A stretch of 64,000 nucleotides of DNA from Panaeolus papilionaceus (taxonomy: Eukaryota > Basidiomycota > Agaricomycetes > Agaricales), in assembly GCA_015501605.1 (NCBI GenBank), contig JADNRZ010000015.1, forward strand, positions 682,001-746,000. Direction: 5' to 3'. Below the pieces are notes generated by a model. That model made no database searches, was not told where the DNA came from, and saw only the letters and a program-made list of their open reading frames with translations. Position numbers and translations under genes: made by a program. This document shows positions 22,488 to 34,559 of this stretch, in pieces (the stretch's first letter is position 1; each line of letters starts with the position of its first letter).

Positions 22488-23894
22488 GAAAAGTAAACAA
22501 GAAAGAAATGAACCAGGCTGCCAACTGGACGACTGCGGCCAACAAACAGTAGAAAACGGCGAGAGTTTGCCGAAGATCACTGTCAATTTCACAGATGGTG
22601 AGTTCTGACTTCGACAAAAAGTAGGAATACATGGACATACCTTGCTATCGCACACTTACCTTGTCCTGTATAGTTGAAGGAGTTGTCAGGAATTTGCATG
22701 TTCCAGACGACTGGGTCATATCGGGTTACTAAAGATGATGCGTGGAGACTTCGATACTAAAACGTCTTCCTTGTCATCCAGACTGAAATTTCTAGGGCTC
22801 ATGGACGTTGATTTTTCCACAACTTGTGAGATAAATGTTGAATGGCCAGAGATGTAGCAAGCGAGCTGCAAGTGTTTTAATTTGTTCCCACGATCCGACC
22901 AACACAATTCTGGGACGTGTGCAAGTAGTAGTAGTACACAACTAAACTTTTGGTCATGTTCAATGATGACTCTGATATTTTCTTGTTACTGAATTATCAA
23001 GAGGTGGCCTGGCATCTATTTTTTTAACTTGACTTCTTAACTTTAATTCGGATCTGCCATTGTGCCGAAGTGTCTGGTAGACATCGTGGGTGCCGCACTC
23101 CAGCTTGAACTTGTTGAAGGTCACCAAGGAACGAAAATAGGTACGTCTAGCTAACTGTCAATCCATTGATTGTAGTCTCGCTGTAGGCTTATATCTCATT
23201 GTAGATTCTTGAACTTGAATAGGATATTCAAGTCTGAACATCCGGCCTTCAAATGATACCTGATGGTATTCCACCGCGTGGTGCCCAACACTTGCTGTGA
23301 AGTAGGAAATGATAACGCTCTGGAATCGAAGCAGATCCCTTACAAGCGACGTTTCAAGTTTGTCGGCACCATGGATGAGCGCACAGCTGGATATGGAATC
23401 AGGTTGATACTCAGCTTCTCCGGAAGACATGTGTTTCATCAGTCATAGAAAATATGTCCTGGGCTAACTCCAAGGCTTGAAACGATTTTAGATCTGTCAA
23501 TAACCTAAGAAACATCGTTTTCCAGCATTTCTTCTGAATTTTCATCACGACCCCAAGTTCATGCTTGATGGTTGGCCGGGACTTAGATATCGAACGACGA
23601 CGTACCAATCAATATTAAACTACACATTGAGGTGCATCATTTTCGGCGGTGTCAACTGATAGGTAGCACGGACAATCGAACATATCCATCACCGTTTGGC
23701 GTTTGAGCGTACCAATTGCTCAATCGAATCAAGTATCAACGGTGTTACATACGAAGATTGTCAAGCGTCGCTATTTTCGGACTCCCCCCTTACCATGTGG
23801 TAAGACGCGATCCAATTCAATAGGACGAGGCTCTGTAGAGGTTAAAATGAAGACCACTTGACTTCGGATCGGATTCAATCAACCCATCTTCACT
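22488..23894. other. Intergenic upstream region (divergent promoters)
   Basis: About 1.4 kb between the ankyrin gene (leftward) and the first DUF6533 gene (rightward). It holds the possible alternative first exon at 22660-22719 (minus). The short frames elsewhere resemble nothing and are not called. Confidence 0.4.
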
Positions 23895-25539
23895 ATGTCT
23901 ACCCCAGCTGGTCCCCCTGACATGGCTGCTGTGATCTCAGCCGTTGTTCATCTGTACGTTCTGTGTTGCTCAAGTACGCGTCGCTTCGAAGGCTGACATG
24001 ACGCTTTAGAAATGCTGGCAAATACTTCCAAATTTCAGCCTTTGTTATGCTTATCTACGATCACAGTTAGAAAACATTTCGTCCTACTTCACTTTATCCT
24101 TGTGCTCATAACACCTTCACAATCCTAGTGCTGACATTCTCAGATGAGGTAGGATAACTTCTGCCAGTGCTTTATTCCTCCCATCTCTCTAATGGTCGTG
24201 AGCAGGTTGAGCGTATTTGGAAGCAGCGGTTTTCTGGGGCCACAATACTGTTTCTCCTGAATCGGTATTTGACACCGCTACAATTCATTATCATCGTCGA
24301 TGGTGAATCACTACACTTCTCCAACTAGTCGTTTACTCCCACTAACTCTAGCTCCTGGTAGCATTCCACGACCCTCGCTGGACCAAAAAGGCGTACGTTG
24401 GATGTCGTTGTTCAATCGCTCGTACTGAATGTCATATTTTCATTCTCAGTTGTGATCAATTCGTCGTATTTGAAGGGGCTTCGACAGCTGCGTTGGTCGG
24501 AAGTAAGCCCAATCCGTTCTAGCACTTGATTCACTGTTCATTTGCTTTCGTTCTAGTCTGCGAACGTGAGGGTTTTTAGCATCCACAACAACTATCCCGT
24601 TAATCTTCTGGACTTTAGTCATAATGATCCTTCGCGTCTATGCTCTATACAGTCAATCGAAGCTTGTTCTTGCCTTCCTTATGATCCTGTGGGCAGTCCA
24701 GATATCCATTTCCGCGCTTGGTTTACACAGCGGCTTTGGTATGTCTCTACAATTCGTCCTGCTAAACGCGACGCTGACCATCTCTGAAGCTGTTCCTCTA
24801 CCACCTTTCCTCGTTGGTAATTATCAAGACTTCCGATGGTGTCGCATACTTGGCTGACGTTTCAATTCAATATGTTAGGTTGCATTCTGACCGGAGATAG
24901 CATCCTTCTACGTGTGTTCTCAACGCTTTATGTTTTGAATAGTCTGGACTAATGTATTCCACAGCGGCCGTCTGGGTTACACCATTAATAACGGACAGCT
25001 GTATTTTTGTCTTGACGGTTTGGCGGACTCGCCAATATTTGACACATTCCGGGAAAACTCCGTATGGCCCATTGAATGATCTATAGTTTGTACAACTGAC
25101 ACATATCTGGCTTCTATCTAGGATCATGCACATATTCCTCCGAGATGGAGCAATGTATTTCTTCATCATCTTCTTGGCCAATCTTATGAACACCGTCTTC
25201 TACTTTGTGAGTGACATCCTCTGTGGGATCAGCGATTCGAAGCTGATGCTTGTACAGACGGCCCCAGATGATCTGAAGGCCATTGGAGCTTCGTTTAGTC
25301 AACTGATCACGGCAACTATGATTTCAAGACTAGTACTCAATCTCCGCTCCGTATCCGACATAAAGGAGTCATCGTATCATACAACTCTGGCACCACTTCG
25401 GGGAGTACGGACGCCCGAGGACACTTTCGTGGGTCGAACACTGGGAAGCCTAGGTGCAGAACTCGTTGATCCTGGGACAGAGAGTCAGCATGAAAAGTAC
25501 GACGGGGAAGAATTGTCGACCCGCAGACGATTCAGGTAG
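23895..25539 (+). CDS. DUF6533 multi-pass membrane protein A
   Basis: Thirteen exons: 23895-23953, 24010-24065, 24129-24148, 24206-24302, 24362-24392, 24450-24502, 24557-24565, 24619-24738, 24790-24816, 24879-24911, 24965-25061, 25122-25206 and 25258-25539 (about 322 residues). The N-terminus carries the DUF6533 signature GKYFQISAFVMLIYDH, MLTFSDEVERIWKQ, LFLLNRY. Hydrophobic helices follow (IMILRVYALYSQSKLVLAF, WVTPLITDSCIFVLTVW, FLRDGAMYFFIIFLANLMNT) and a cytosolic-type tail with ISRLVLNLR. About seven membrane spans are likely. The family is known from Agaricomycetes and its function is not established. Exon sizes of 20, 9 and 27 nt recur in paralogs B-D, which confirms the model. Confidence 0.85.
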
Positions 25540-25741
25540 TATAGCCTCTCGGTGGGCCGTGGCCGGATACAAGTCCGATCGGAATTGAGCAGTCTTGCTG
25601 CTGTTCTTGCGCTCTCTTGGACACATATATTATTCGATTTTTACATAGCATCATTGTTTATTATAGCATGCGTAATATAGTAATTTATTTAATTCGTTTC
25701 TTCATTATCACATTCATAAGTAAAGTAGAGGTTTACATCGA

Positions 25742-27605
25742 TTATGCGGCCAATCGGAACTCTATAACTCCTGTCTCTCCCAAATCCCACAGCTTCTCAA
25801 ACCTCAAACCAGTCTCTTCGCCCAGCCTAATAAAGTGACTGAGACGGCGCTCTTCTCCGTTGAACATGATGAGCATATCAACATCCAATGCATACTGCCT
25901 GATACGACCCAGTCCATAAGTTGGGAGCAGTGGTTCAGGAGCTTGCTCGTATTTGGCTTCTTCCTGAGGAACACGATTGGTGCTTTGTAGAATGTTCTCC
26001 TCTGCAAACGTTGTTTATCACCAAGTTGGGGGCAGTAGATCAGGGACATCACTTACGGACGAGAAGCCGGCTTGTGGGCTTCATGACCTTGCTAACCCCT
26101 GTCAAGATTTTGATACACTCCGGATCGGCCCAGTCATGGCTGATGAGAAAGGGCGCTCAAAATTAGCAACATCATATTCGGGTGCCACATTGAATACTTA
26201 CAGAACGTGCTTCAGCTGTGATTCTATGTCAGCAGACGTGATACCATCAGCAAATTGAATGATGGACTCACCAAATATACATCGCAGTTTGGAACGGGAG
26301 TCTGGACGAAGAAATCAATGGGCTCGAATCGAATGCGACCATCAGCTATAGCTTCTGGGCATTTCTTCGGCCACACGTCGTCTTTTGCTTGATTGATACG
26401 CTCCGGAAGGTCTTGTAAGACAAGGTGGAGGGTGGGATACTCCTTCGCAAGACCCATAAGTTCACCCCCAATACCGCCTCCAATGTCACAGACGGAGGTC
26501 CCATTAGGAAGCTCTTTCCACAGCGGGAATTCTAAATTCCTTGATGTCTGAGTCCAGACTTATTGAGAGCGTAAGTGGGGAAGTACTTACGGTAAATGAC
26601 AGCGTCACTGTCTGTTGCTTCTGCCCATGCTCCCATAATCCCGACCGCGAAGCGCGCGCCACGCTCTGCCCCTTCTGGCGTCGACTGATAACAAAAGTCA
26701 GCACTTGTCACATTGATTGTTAGAGTAGCACGCACGCCCTCAAAATACTCCCACATGGTCCCCGGGAAGCCAGTGTACTTGTTGAAGGCAGTTTTATTAG
26801 GCGAGAATGAGAATCCTGTCTCTGGGTCACCCAGTATTTCAGTGAAAAGGTTCGCTGATTTTTGGCTCTCGTCAGTCCTGTAATGTTTGCGTCAGAACGG
26901 GAAAAATCAATGAATGACTTATAAATACGCATGAAGTCCCAGTGAGGAATAGGGGCTCTCCGATGTCATTAGAGCACTCAGACGGTTATTTGCGAACACG
27001 TTTTCCGTCACTGTCCAACAAAGCTTAAGATGAGACAAATATCATGAAAAATACGGAACTCACCTTCTCTGAATACATGCTTGGTTGCAAGCATTCTCAG
27101 GAGGCGTCCTAGTTTCGAGGGCTCCAACCCGGCTTTTTCTCCAACCTCGGTGATGGGCATCCCGCCTGGTTTCTCGCGTAGGATATCAGGGATCTTGTAC
27201 GTTAGAATCACGTTGAGGGCAATTGACTCGCTATACTATCGGAAATAGTATTTCATGAGCAGCAATAAGTGAAGGCTTCATTATATTTACCCCCATAAAC
27301 CTCTACAAGAGATGTATGAGTATCGAAGTAAAACTGAACCACAAGCATCCGAAACTGACATTTAGAACCGTATGACCGGGTTTAGCAACTGTGGCGCAGA
27401 GCTGGGCGCATGCACCCTCAATAGTCTGAATCGCTAACTTTAGCTCTTTGGAATACAGAGATTTATCCAGAGGATGTGGTGCCGGGTCATCCAAAGACGG
27501 GATGAACGGTGAATCGGTCGTAGCGTATGCCGCTTCTACCACCTTGCTTGCTTTGGTTATCAGCTCGACGAGCGCCGAGATATTTCCATGAGTGGCGTTG
27601 GACAT
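25742..27605 (-). CDS. SAM-dependent O-methyltransferase A (plant/fungal O-MT family 2)
   Basis: Ten exons on the minus strand: 27360-27605, 27291-27302, 27064-27235, 26929-27010, 26736-26877, 26591-26684, 26272-26531, 26202-26215, 26057-26139 and 25742-26001 (about 454 residues). The N-terminal winged-helix dimerisation part has IPDILREKPGGMPITEVGEKAGLEPSKLGRLLRML. SAM motif I is CDIGGGIGG, then LVLQDLPERI. The catalytic base region LHDWADPECIKIL keeps the histidine of HDW. It resembles fungal 8-O-methyltransferases of polyketide pathways; the substrate is unknown. The exon of 12 nt and the exon of 14 nt also exist in copy B. The 51-nt intron at 26685-26735 is in frame and stop-free, so its removal is inferred from B. 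Confidence 0.87.
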
Positions 27606-28381
27606 CTTGGTTCTTCAATGGTTAAAGAGGGTGTCTCAAAGAATGACTTTGAGATGGGCTTTTTATGGTTCCAAACCGCCGATGAGTGCTATGGATTAGA
27701 AATACGCTGTTAAAACCCATTCTGAAGAACCCGATCCTGATGCAATATCTATCAAATAACCATGCTTAACATGCTCACGAGGCTATAGTGTATTGATACC
27801 GCACTCACCTGGAAGCGCAAGACATTCGCACATGCTGATGGAAAGACGCAAGCTTCCATCCTAAGATTGGACTGAATTCGAAGCTGGACAAGAACAGACG
27901 TATGCTATGACACTCGTGTTTCAGGAGATGTTGAAAGTTTTTTGATAATGATTGAATGGTAATACGAATCGAAACAAAGTGTGTGGTCAAAATGGCAGTC
28001 AAAATAGTGCTTCGGACTGAGGTGAATGCAGGTTTCTCGACAGAAGCTCGGATCACCCGTTCATGATCGTGTGAACACTCAAACCACGATTTTACCCTCG
28101 CAGTCGGGTTGCCTTCCTAGGTGAACGTCAAAAAACTCGACCACTGATAATTTTTCATATACAAACACTCTCTACCATGGACGCACGAAAGTTTGTTTCT
28201 TTAGATTCACATTGGCTGAAGGTGGTCATATCAAAGGTGCCAGTGAAGAGAGTTGCGAAATGTTCAACACTGGGATTCGGACGATGGTCAAAACTGGGTT
28301 GTTTGGAAGCAATACATATTTTGAAAATGGTATACATGTCAGTTTCTCTGCTTTTTTTATACAAAATATGGGGTATTCTCA
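27606..28381. other. Intergenic between the O-methyltransferases
   Basis: About 780 bp holding the promoter of methyltransferase A (leftward) and the 3' flank of B. A CATAAAAAG TATA-like string lies about 60 bp upstream of the A start. Nothing else is recognisable. Confidence 0.35.
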
Positions 28382-30250
28382 TTATGCCCCATCGGCAAGG
28401 CGGTATTCAACGAGGCCCATCTCACCTAAATCCCAGACTTTCTCGAAGCGCAGGCCAGCGGCCTCTCCTAGTTTGATGAACGAGCTGAGGTGGCGTTCCT
28501 CGCTATTGAGCATGGCCATCATGTCAATATCGAGGTAGTATTGCCTGATACGACCCAGGCCATAGTTGGGGAGCAAAGGTTCTGGAGCCTGTTCGTATTT
28601 CGCCTTGTCTTGTGAGACGCGATTTGTGCCTTGCAAGATATATTCCTCTGATTCGTGTTCGTCAGTCGTGCTCGCGATAGGTAATGAAGCTCTACTTACG
28701 GACAAGAACACGGCTATTCGGGCTCATCGCCTTGCGCACACTTTGGAGGATTTTGATGGATTCAGCCTCCGGCCAATCATGACTATTTAAAATCAAATCA
28801 GCTAGGCAGACGGGTGTCAAACGAAAAACAAGACGAACATAATGTTCTTGAGCTATCATGAAAAGTAAGTTTACGTTTCTGCATCAATGAGCTGATAACT
28901 TACATAGTAAATGTCGCAGTTGGGAATAGGGGACTCAGCAAAGAAATCGAGGGCTTTGAACTCGATGCGTTGCTCTGCAATGGCCTCTGGGCATTTTTCT
29001 GGCCAGACTTCGTTTTTGGCTTGTACGATTCTTTCGGGAAGGTCCTGCAACTTCAGTTGGAGGGTTGGGTATTTCTTCGCCAGCTGGAGAGTAATATTGC
29101 CAACACCTCCTCCAACATCGACGATACTTGTGCCATGTGGAAGGTCTTTCCATGGGAAGGCTATGCACGAAGGTTAAATCTAGCGTTTTCACAGCTTCGA
29201 ATGAACTCACAATCGATGACTGCCTCTGCCTCCGTCGCCTGTCCCCAACCCATCATGCCCAAACCAAATCGCGCTCCTAGTTCTGCACCTCGGGGGGTCG
29301 CCTGTTGCGGATGCTCAGAACACGAAGCAGGATAGAAAGACGTACTGAGAACTTACTCCTTCAAAGAAGACAAACAATGGATCAGTATAGCCAGAGTATC
29401 TGTTGAAAGGTGTATGACAGGGCGAGTACGAGTGTCCCCATTCTTTATCGGCCAATACTTCTGAAAGGAGTATGGTCGACTTTGCGACTTCATCGGTGCT
29501 GTCATGGAGATTCCGGTTAGCCGATCTCAACACATCCGAAAAACGGAAGGTTGTCGTACAAGTGGAGGTTCAAGCTCGAAAGAGGGTTGGAAGACAGGTA
29601 CAGGATACTGAGACGATTGTTGGCGAACACGTTCTCCGAGACTAGGAGCCAAAAAATGAGCAGGTAAGCTTCCAGACTAGTAAACTTATTGTCGCGGAGG
29701 CTCATACCTTCAGTGAAGACGTGTCTTGTGGAAAGCAGACGCAGAACGCGTCCAATCTTTCGTGGCTCCAATCCAGTCTTCTCCGCGATTTCTGAGATAT
29801 GCATTCCCTCAGGCTTTGTCTGAAGGACATCGGGGATTTTGAAGGTCGAGACGACGTTGAGACAGCCTGTCTCAAAGACCTTGATCGTGTTTCAGTGTCG
29901 ACATTGCAGACAATAAAGCAGCAGCAACTTACGGCCATGCCTTTCTGAAAAGCATCAACGATGTCAGCACTATTGTCATCTTGTGATACCGATACTGCAC
30001 GACTTACATTAACGACTGTATGACTTGGCTTCCCAACTGTGGCCACTAGTTGAGCGCAGGCGCCTTCGATCGTCTGGACTGCGCGCCTCAACTCCTCGCT
30101 ATAGATGGTGTCATCTAAAGGGTGGCTTTCTGTATCTTCGAGTGATGGTACGTAGGGTTTCTCTGTTTTCGCGTAGGCGGCCTCTACGACCTTGGTCGCT
30201 TGGGTAATAAGCTCAGCGAGCGCAGTAAGCTGTCCATGGGCAGGAGGCAT
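28382..30250 (-). CDS. SAM-dependent O-methyltransferase B (paralog of A)
   Basis: Ten exons on the minus strand: 30008-30250, 29933-29944, 29708-29879, 29560-29641, 29357-29498, 29211-29301, about 28905-29160, 28839-28852, 28700-28782 and 28382-28647 (about 453 residues). The start is MPPAHGQLTALAELITQATK, equivalent to the start of A; an upstream in-frame ATG at 30334 is ignored for that reason. SAM motif I is VDVGGGVGN, then LKLQDLPERI. The catalytic region is HDWPEAESIKIL. Exons 3, 4, 5, 8 and 9 are exactly the same length as in A (172, 82, 142, 14 and 83 nt). A TATA-like TATATAA lies about 75 bp upstream. It may share a pathway or substrate class with A (inference). Confidence 0.87.
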
Positions 30251-30323
30251 TTTTGTCACGATCGTCAAGATAGAGGAGTAGATCTGTGTGGAGAGTTGGA
30301 TCACTGATACGCTTTTCTTGGAG

Positions 30324-30330
30324 TTATATA
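30324..30330 (-). promoter_or_regulatory. TATA box of O-methyltransferase B
   Basis: Minus-strand TATATAA lies about 75 bp upstream of the chosen ATG at 30250 and would fall just inside a longer reading from 30334, which argues for the shorter protein. Confidence 0.35.
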
Positions 30331-31995
30331 TCATCTACAGAGCTCATCGCTAAGTACCCCAATATCATGACAAAGCGCTGATCCGAGGTATGTGTTCGGC
30401 TGCCGTTGTCCTGACTTCACGCTGATGGCACGCAGGATTACACATCTCTCCACTCCTTTGACATGTGGAATGCAAACTAGACCTGCTTGGCTTAGTTTGA
30501 CTCTAAATTATACAGAGTTTTGACCTCATCGATCATCGATCAACCGCCTCAGCCTCAGATAATAGTGGTCAGAGAGAACTTCCTCTTAGGCTGGATAGCG
30601 TCCAGCAAGATGAAACACCTATAGGGTATTGTTTATCGGCCCCTTGCAGCATGTAAGTCCATTCAGTCGATAGAAACCGTCACTGAAGCCCACCGCCCAC
30701 CGTATCTACCCTCACTTGTAGTTTCTTCTTTCTGCCTGCTGCTGCATGGCACAGTGCGCGTCAGGTATACTTATCTTCAGTTTGCTGATGCCTATCCACT
30801 GTTCAGCAACGCCCAACGCGGTACAGAACGTCGTTATTCTTATCATGGACATTTGTCTCTGTTTCAATTGTCCACCTTAGAGCATCACGATCGCAACTTC
30901 GAGTCTCAGGACTGTCAAAGAAGGCGTTCATCTGATCATTGTATGCACTCTGGCTGTGTACTACTACTTGTGAATTCGAATCCTCAAATGGAAGGCTAAG
31001 AAGCTACAACTTTATGGTGTGTATACGGCTACTATATATGTCTTGAGCTTATTTTGTCTCGCGAAAGCCAGAAATGATCATCATAATATGGTTTAAATTA
31101 GGAAGATGTCATCAAAACTATCATTGTATCAAATACACAACGCTTTCCGTGTGGCTGTCAACTTGAAGGCGAGTCGCACGTACTGGATCATATTATGCGA
31201 GTCGTCATCTGCTCAGGACGCCCTCGTTTTCTTTCTCCACTCGGGCCTCTTTTCTAAACCGTGGTGGTGTAACACCTTGTAACGCTCGGGAGGCAAAGCG
31301 TGCTCATTAACCTCGCTTGTATTAGCTTCCTCCCGACGGATGCAGATCTGACTCGGTGAGTATGATTGTTCATTGTAATCATAAAGCTATTATGATGGAA
31401 AGCAACTGTCATGTACTGATGCAACCGATGCAACGGCAATCAATCTCTCATTGGTCCTATGGGCCTCGATCATGAAACCAATTAAGCCGTTGTTTGCCTC
31501 CTCTTTGAATGAAAGCTGATTTCATTTGTGGTGTCGAAGAACTAGAGTAAACTGATGGATACTAACGTCTCAACTGCAGTCTCCGAGGACGTTCCCCTGT
31601 GTACCGCCGCATAGGAAATCAAGCTGCTGGTCTCACGCAAGCACAATTATGACAAGTCAGACTCGCACGTCCTTCATTTACCGCTTTATCTGGGGCCAGC
31701 GGCTCTCTCGAACGACCGTTGTATCCCATTTTAACTCACCATTGAGCTATTAAAGGGTCACAGCAGTGCTATTAACGAGGCAGAATCACAGTCATGTCTC
31801 TATATCAGAGAATGTGTTAAATCTAGCAGACAAATTTCAGGCGGCCAAAGAACGAAGCAAGAGATTCAGAGACGTGGTAGATAAAGTCACTGACACCGGA
31901 TATTGATGGGCTGGAAACGCAAAGACAGGTTGCCTCAAATACGACATGATGCATTATGCGAGGCCTGCTCTTGCTTTCCCCTTTCTCAATGCCCT
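30331..31995. other. Intergenic
   Basis: About 1.7 kb between methyltransferase B and DUF6533 gene B (divergent). Short frames only; no domain, tRNA or clear repeat seen. Confidence 0.4.
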
Positions 31996-33667
31996 ATGGG
32001 ACCACCACTAGCCCCTCCCCCTGAGTCCGCCAGCGATGTTGCTCTACATCTGTAAGTTATGCTGTTTGCTGGGAGGCGAAGTCTAAACATATAATGGTAA
32101 AGCGTGGCTGGCCAATATTTCCAGATTGCGGCTTTCGTGATGCTCGTTTATGACCACTGTAAGCCCAAGTTGAGGTTCGGAACGAAACTCTGTTGACAAT
32201 AGCTTATAGTGTTAACGCTGGAGGAAGAGGTTTCAATCTTAATATTCATCAGCCATACACGTCTTGATAACGGTGTTATGTTCAGGTGGAGCGAATCTGG
32301 AAGCAGAAGATATCAGGGGCGACAATTCTGTTTCTGATCAATCGGTACGGGACACTTCTGTCCTTTATTGTTGTATTGGATGGTAAGTTGGGCTACTGCA
32401 GTGTCATTTTCTTGCTGAAATATCTTTTGTCTGGACCACGTTTAGCTTTCCATGATCCTAAATGGTCAAAAGCAGTGTTCGTCTGGCACCATACCCAAGC
32501 CGCTTAAACGCCGACTGATTTCATCCATAGGTGTGATCGGTTTGTGATGTTCGAAGGGGCGCAAACCATTGTCTTTGTCGGAAGTAAGCAAGATCCGTCG
32601 CTGAAATAGTGCCCACACTCTGACCGACATGTTTATAACAGTTTGCGAATGTAAGCCGACTGCGTTGTGTCTCCTCAAAAGTTTTTAACGATGTGTCGGA
32701 ATACTCAGTGATAATGATTCTCCGTGTCTACGCACTATACGGCCGATCAGTTGTCATCCTTTTGTTTCTGATGACATTATGGTGCACGCAGATAGTTGTG
32801 TCTAGTATTGGGGTACATACGGGATGGGGTGAATGAGATCGATGCTTCCGAGTTGAAAAGTACTAACAAAGGCTAATAATCCCGCAGCCGTGCCACTCCC
32901 CGCAACATTGGGTCCAGGTGCGTGCAATACATTAGGTCAATTTTTCATGGGCTAACATAAAGGGCAGCGTGCGTTTTGGACAGTAATACCGTTATTTTTG
33001 GTAAGCGCGCTTCAGTCGTCTCTTCCTACAGGTCAGCGCTTAAATTGAAACTCTTGGCCTCCGCAGCAGCACTATGGGTCTCCCCCTTAATTACGGATTC
33101 ATGTATATTTATTCTGACCTTATGGCGTATTCGACACTACAGGCAGCGCATTAGATCAACGCCGTACGTAGTGCTATTGTCGAATATTGATCAAATAATG
33201 ACGCCCATTATAACAATAGCTTGGTCCAAATATTTTTGCGAGATGGAATCATGTACTTTTTTGCCATTTTTTCAGCCAATTTTTTCAACTCTATGATTTA
33301 CGTAGTAAGTACTTCGTATATTCTACACGACCTCACTACTAATAAGATGCGCCAGTTTGTTGCGGCCCCTGATCTAAAGGCCGTAGGTGCCTCGTTTAGT
33401 CAACTCCTCACCTCTGTGATGATCTCTCGCCTGGTTTTAAATCTGAGAGCGGTATCAAATAAAACGGCCAATAGGACTTCCACAAACCTGAGCACCGGCA
33501 TCTATACTTACCCCACAACAAAAATTTGGCACCTAGAAACATCTTTTATGGATTACGCCATTGGAAACCTGGGCGAAGAATTTGTAGATCCGGAGCCCAA
33601 AGCGTATAGCCATTGCACTATGGATGATGATGATGTACCTGTAATAAATACCGATAGTGTAGAGTGA
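31996..33667 (+). CDS. DUF6533 multi-pass membrane protein B
   Basis: Thirteen exons: 31996-32051, 32103-32158, 32211-32230, 32286-32382, 32446-32476, 32531-32583, 32642-32650, 32709-32828, 32888-32917, 32968-33000, 33067-33163, 33220-33304 and 33356-33667 (about 332 residues). Signature: GQYFQIAAFVMLVYDH, LLTLEEEVERIWKQ, LFLINRYGTLL. Helices include IMILRVYALYGRSVVILLF, WVSPLITDSCIFILTLW and FLRDGIMYFFAIFSANFFNS. The exon pattern equals copy A, including the intron between the TD and RDG helices that C and D lack. The usual SDE of the third exon is EEE here. Donors are weaker at two exons (GTTTCA, GTTCGT). No stop or frameshift. Confidence 0.82.
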
Positions 33668-34559
33668 ATCTCAATAGCGATTTTGTACTCGTCTTTCATC
33701 TAATGCGCATGCATTTGTCCTTTCCTGAAGTACTATTTCTCGAGGTTCTGTGTCGCTAACAATTCCCGTGCCTTGAAATGTCTTCACGAGGTTTTGTGCA
33801 AGACCCGGACATCATGAAGGCTGCTGACCGATTCGAAGCCAAGGTTCCCGTTTATAAAGGCTATTTAAGGCTTCACGCGAATCGGATGGCCCGCATGCTG
33901 TTTCTTTGAGCTGTTCCTGGGAGAAAATGCAGGCTTCAAAGTGCGTCTCATGACAACGAACAACCATTTATGGACTCAGTTTTCTGTGTGAACCACTCCT
34001 TGTGAGTATCTGTGTAAACTCCTCATTTCTCATTAACCTTACTATCTGTGTGCACATATAATGCAATATCACAATCTCTACTAAGCGCCCAGCCTGGCCT
34101 CCTGAACTTGTTCGTGGCACATGGAGTTATCCAACGGACTTAAGAGGCGTCCTCGAAGACAATCGGATGTACAGCCTTCGTGTGATTTTGTTCATGACAA
34201 GCTCATTTAACAAATATTCCGCAGCTACCCCTCGACGACACGACATGGGAACGTATTTGCCAGACGTTAGGCAGTCTGTGAGACCTTGATTTTCGTATTT
34301 GCCTCGATGTTTCCCACGAGGAGTCGCGTCCTGAAGTTCGAGGTAACGAATACCTAAACCTGGGCTCCTTATTGACTACCTAAATTTGAGTAAGGCCGCC
34401 ATAGGATGGTGATTATGACAGCTGCTATCTGCCATTGCACTACTCCGATACTTCGAGTGATCTGGACGTGTGTACTACCCATTGACAGTAGCTTAAAAGG
34501 ACAAGCTCGAGCCCTCTCGGATGTCCTTGCCCACAAACGGGGTACCTGCAGCTGCCACA
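33668..34559. other. Intergenic
   Basis: About 0.9 kb between two DUF6533 genes in tandem. No further gene or structured element recognised. Confidence 0.4.

Noticed and set aside
30754..30999. 81-codon frame upstream of DUF6533 gene B
   Set aside because: Non-ATG start, no resemblance to neighbours, no splice context.
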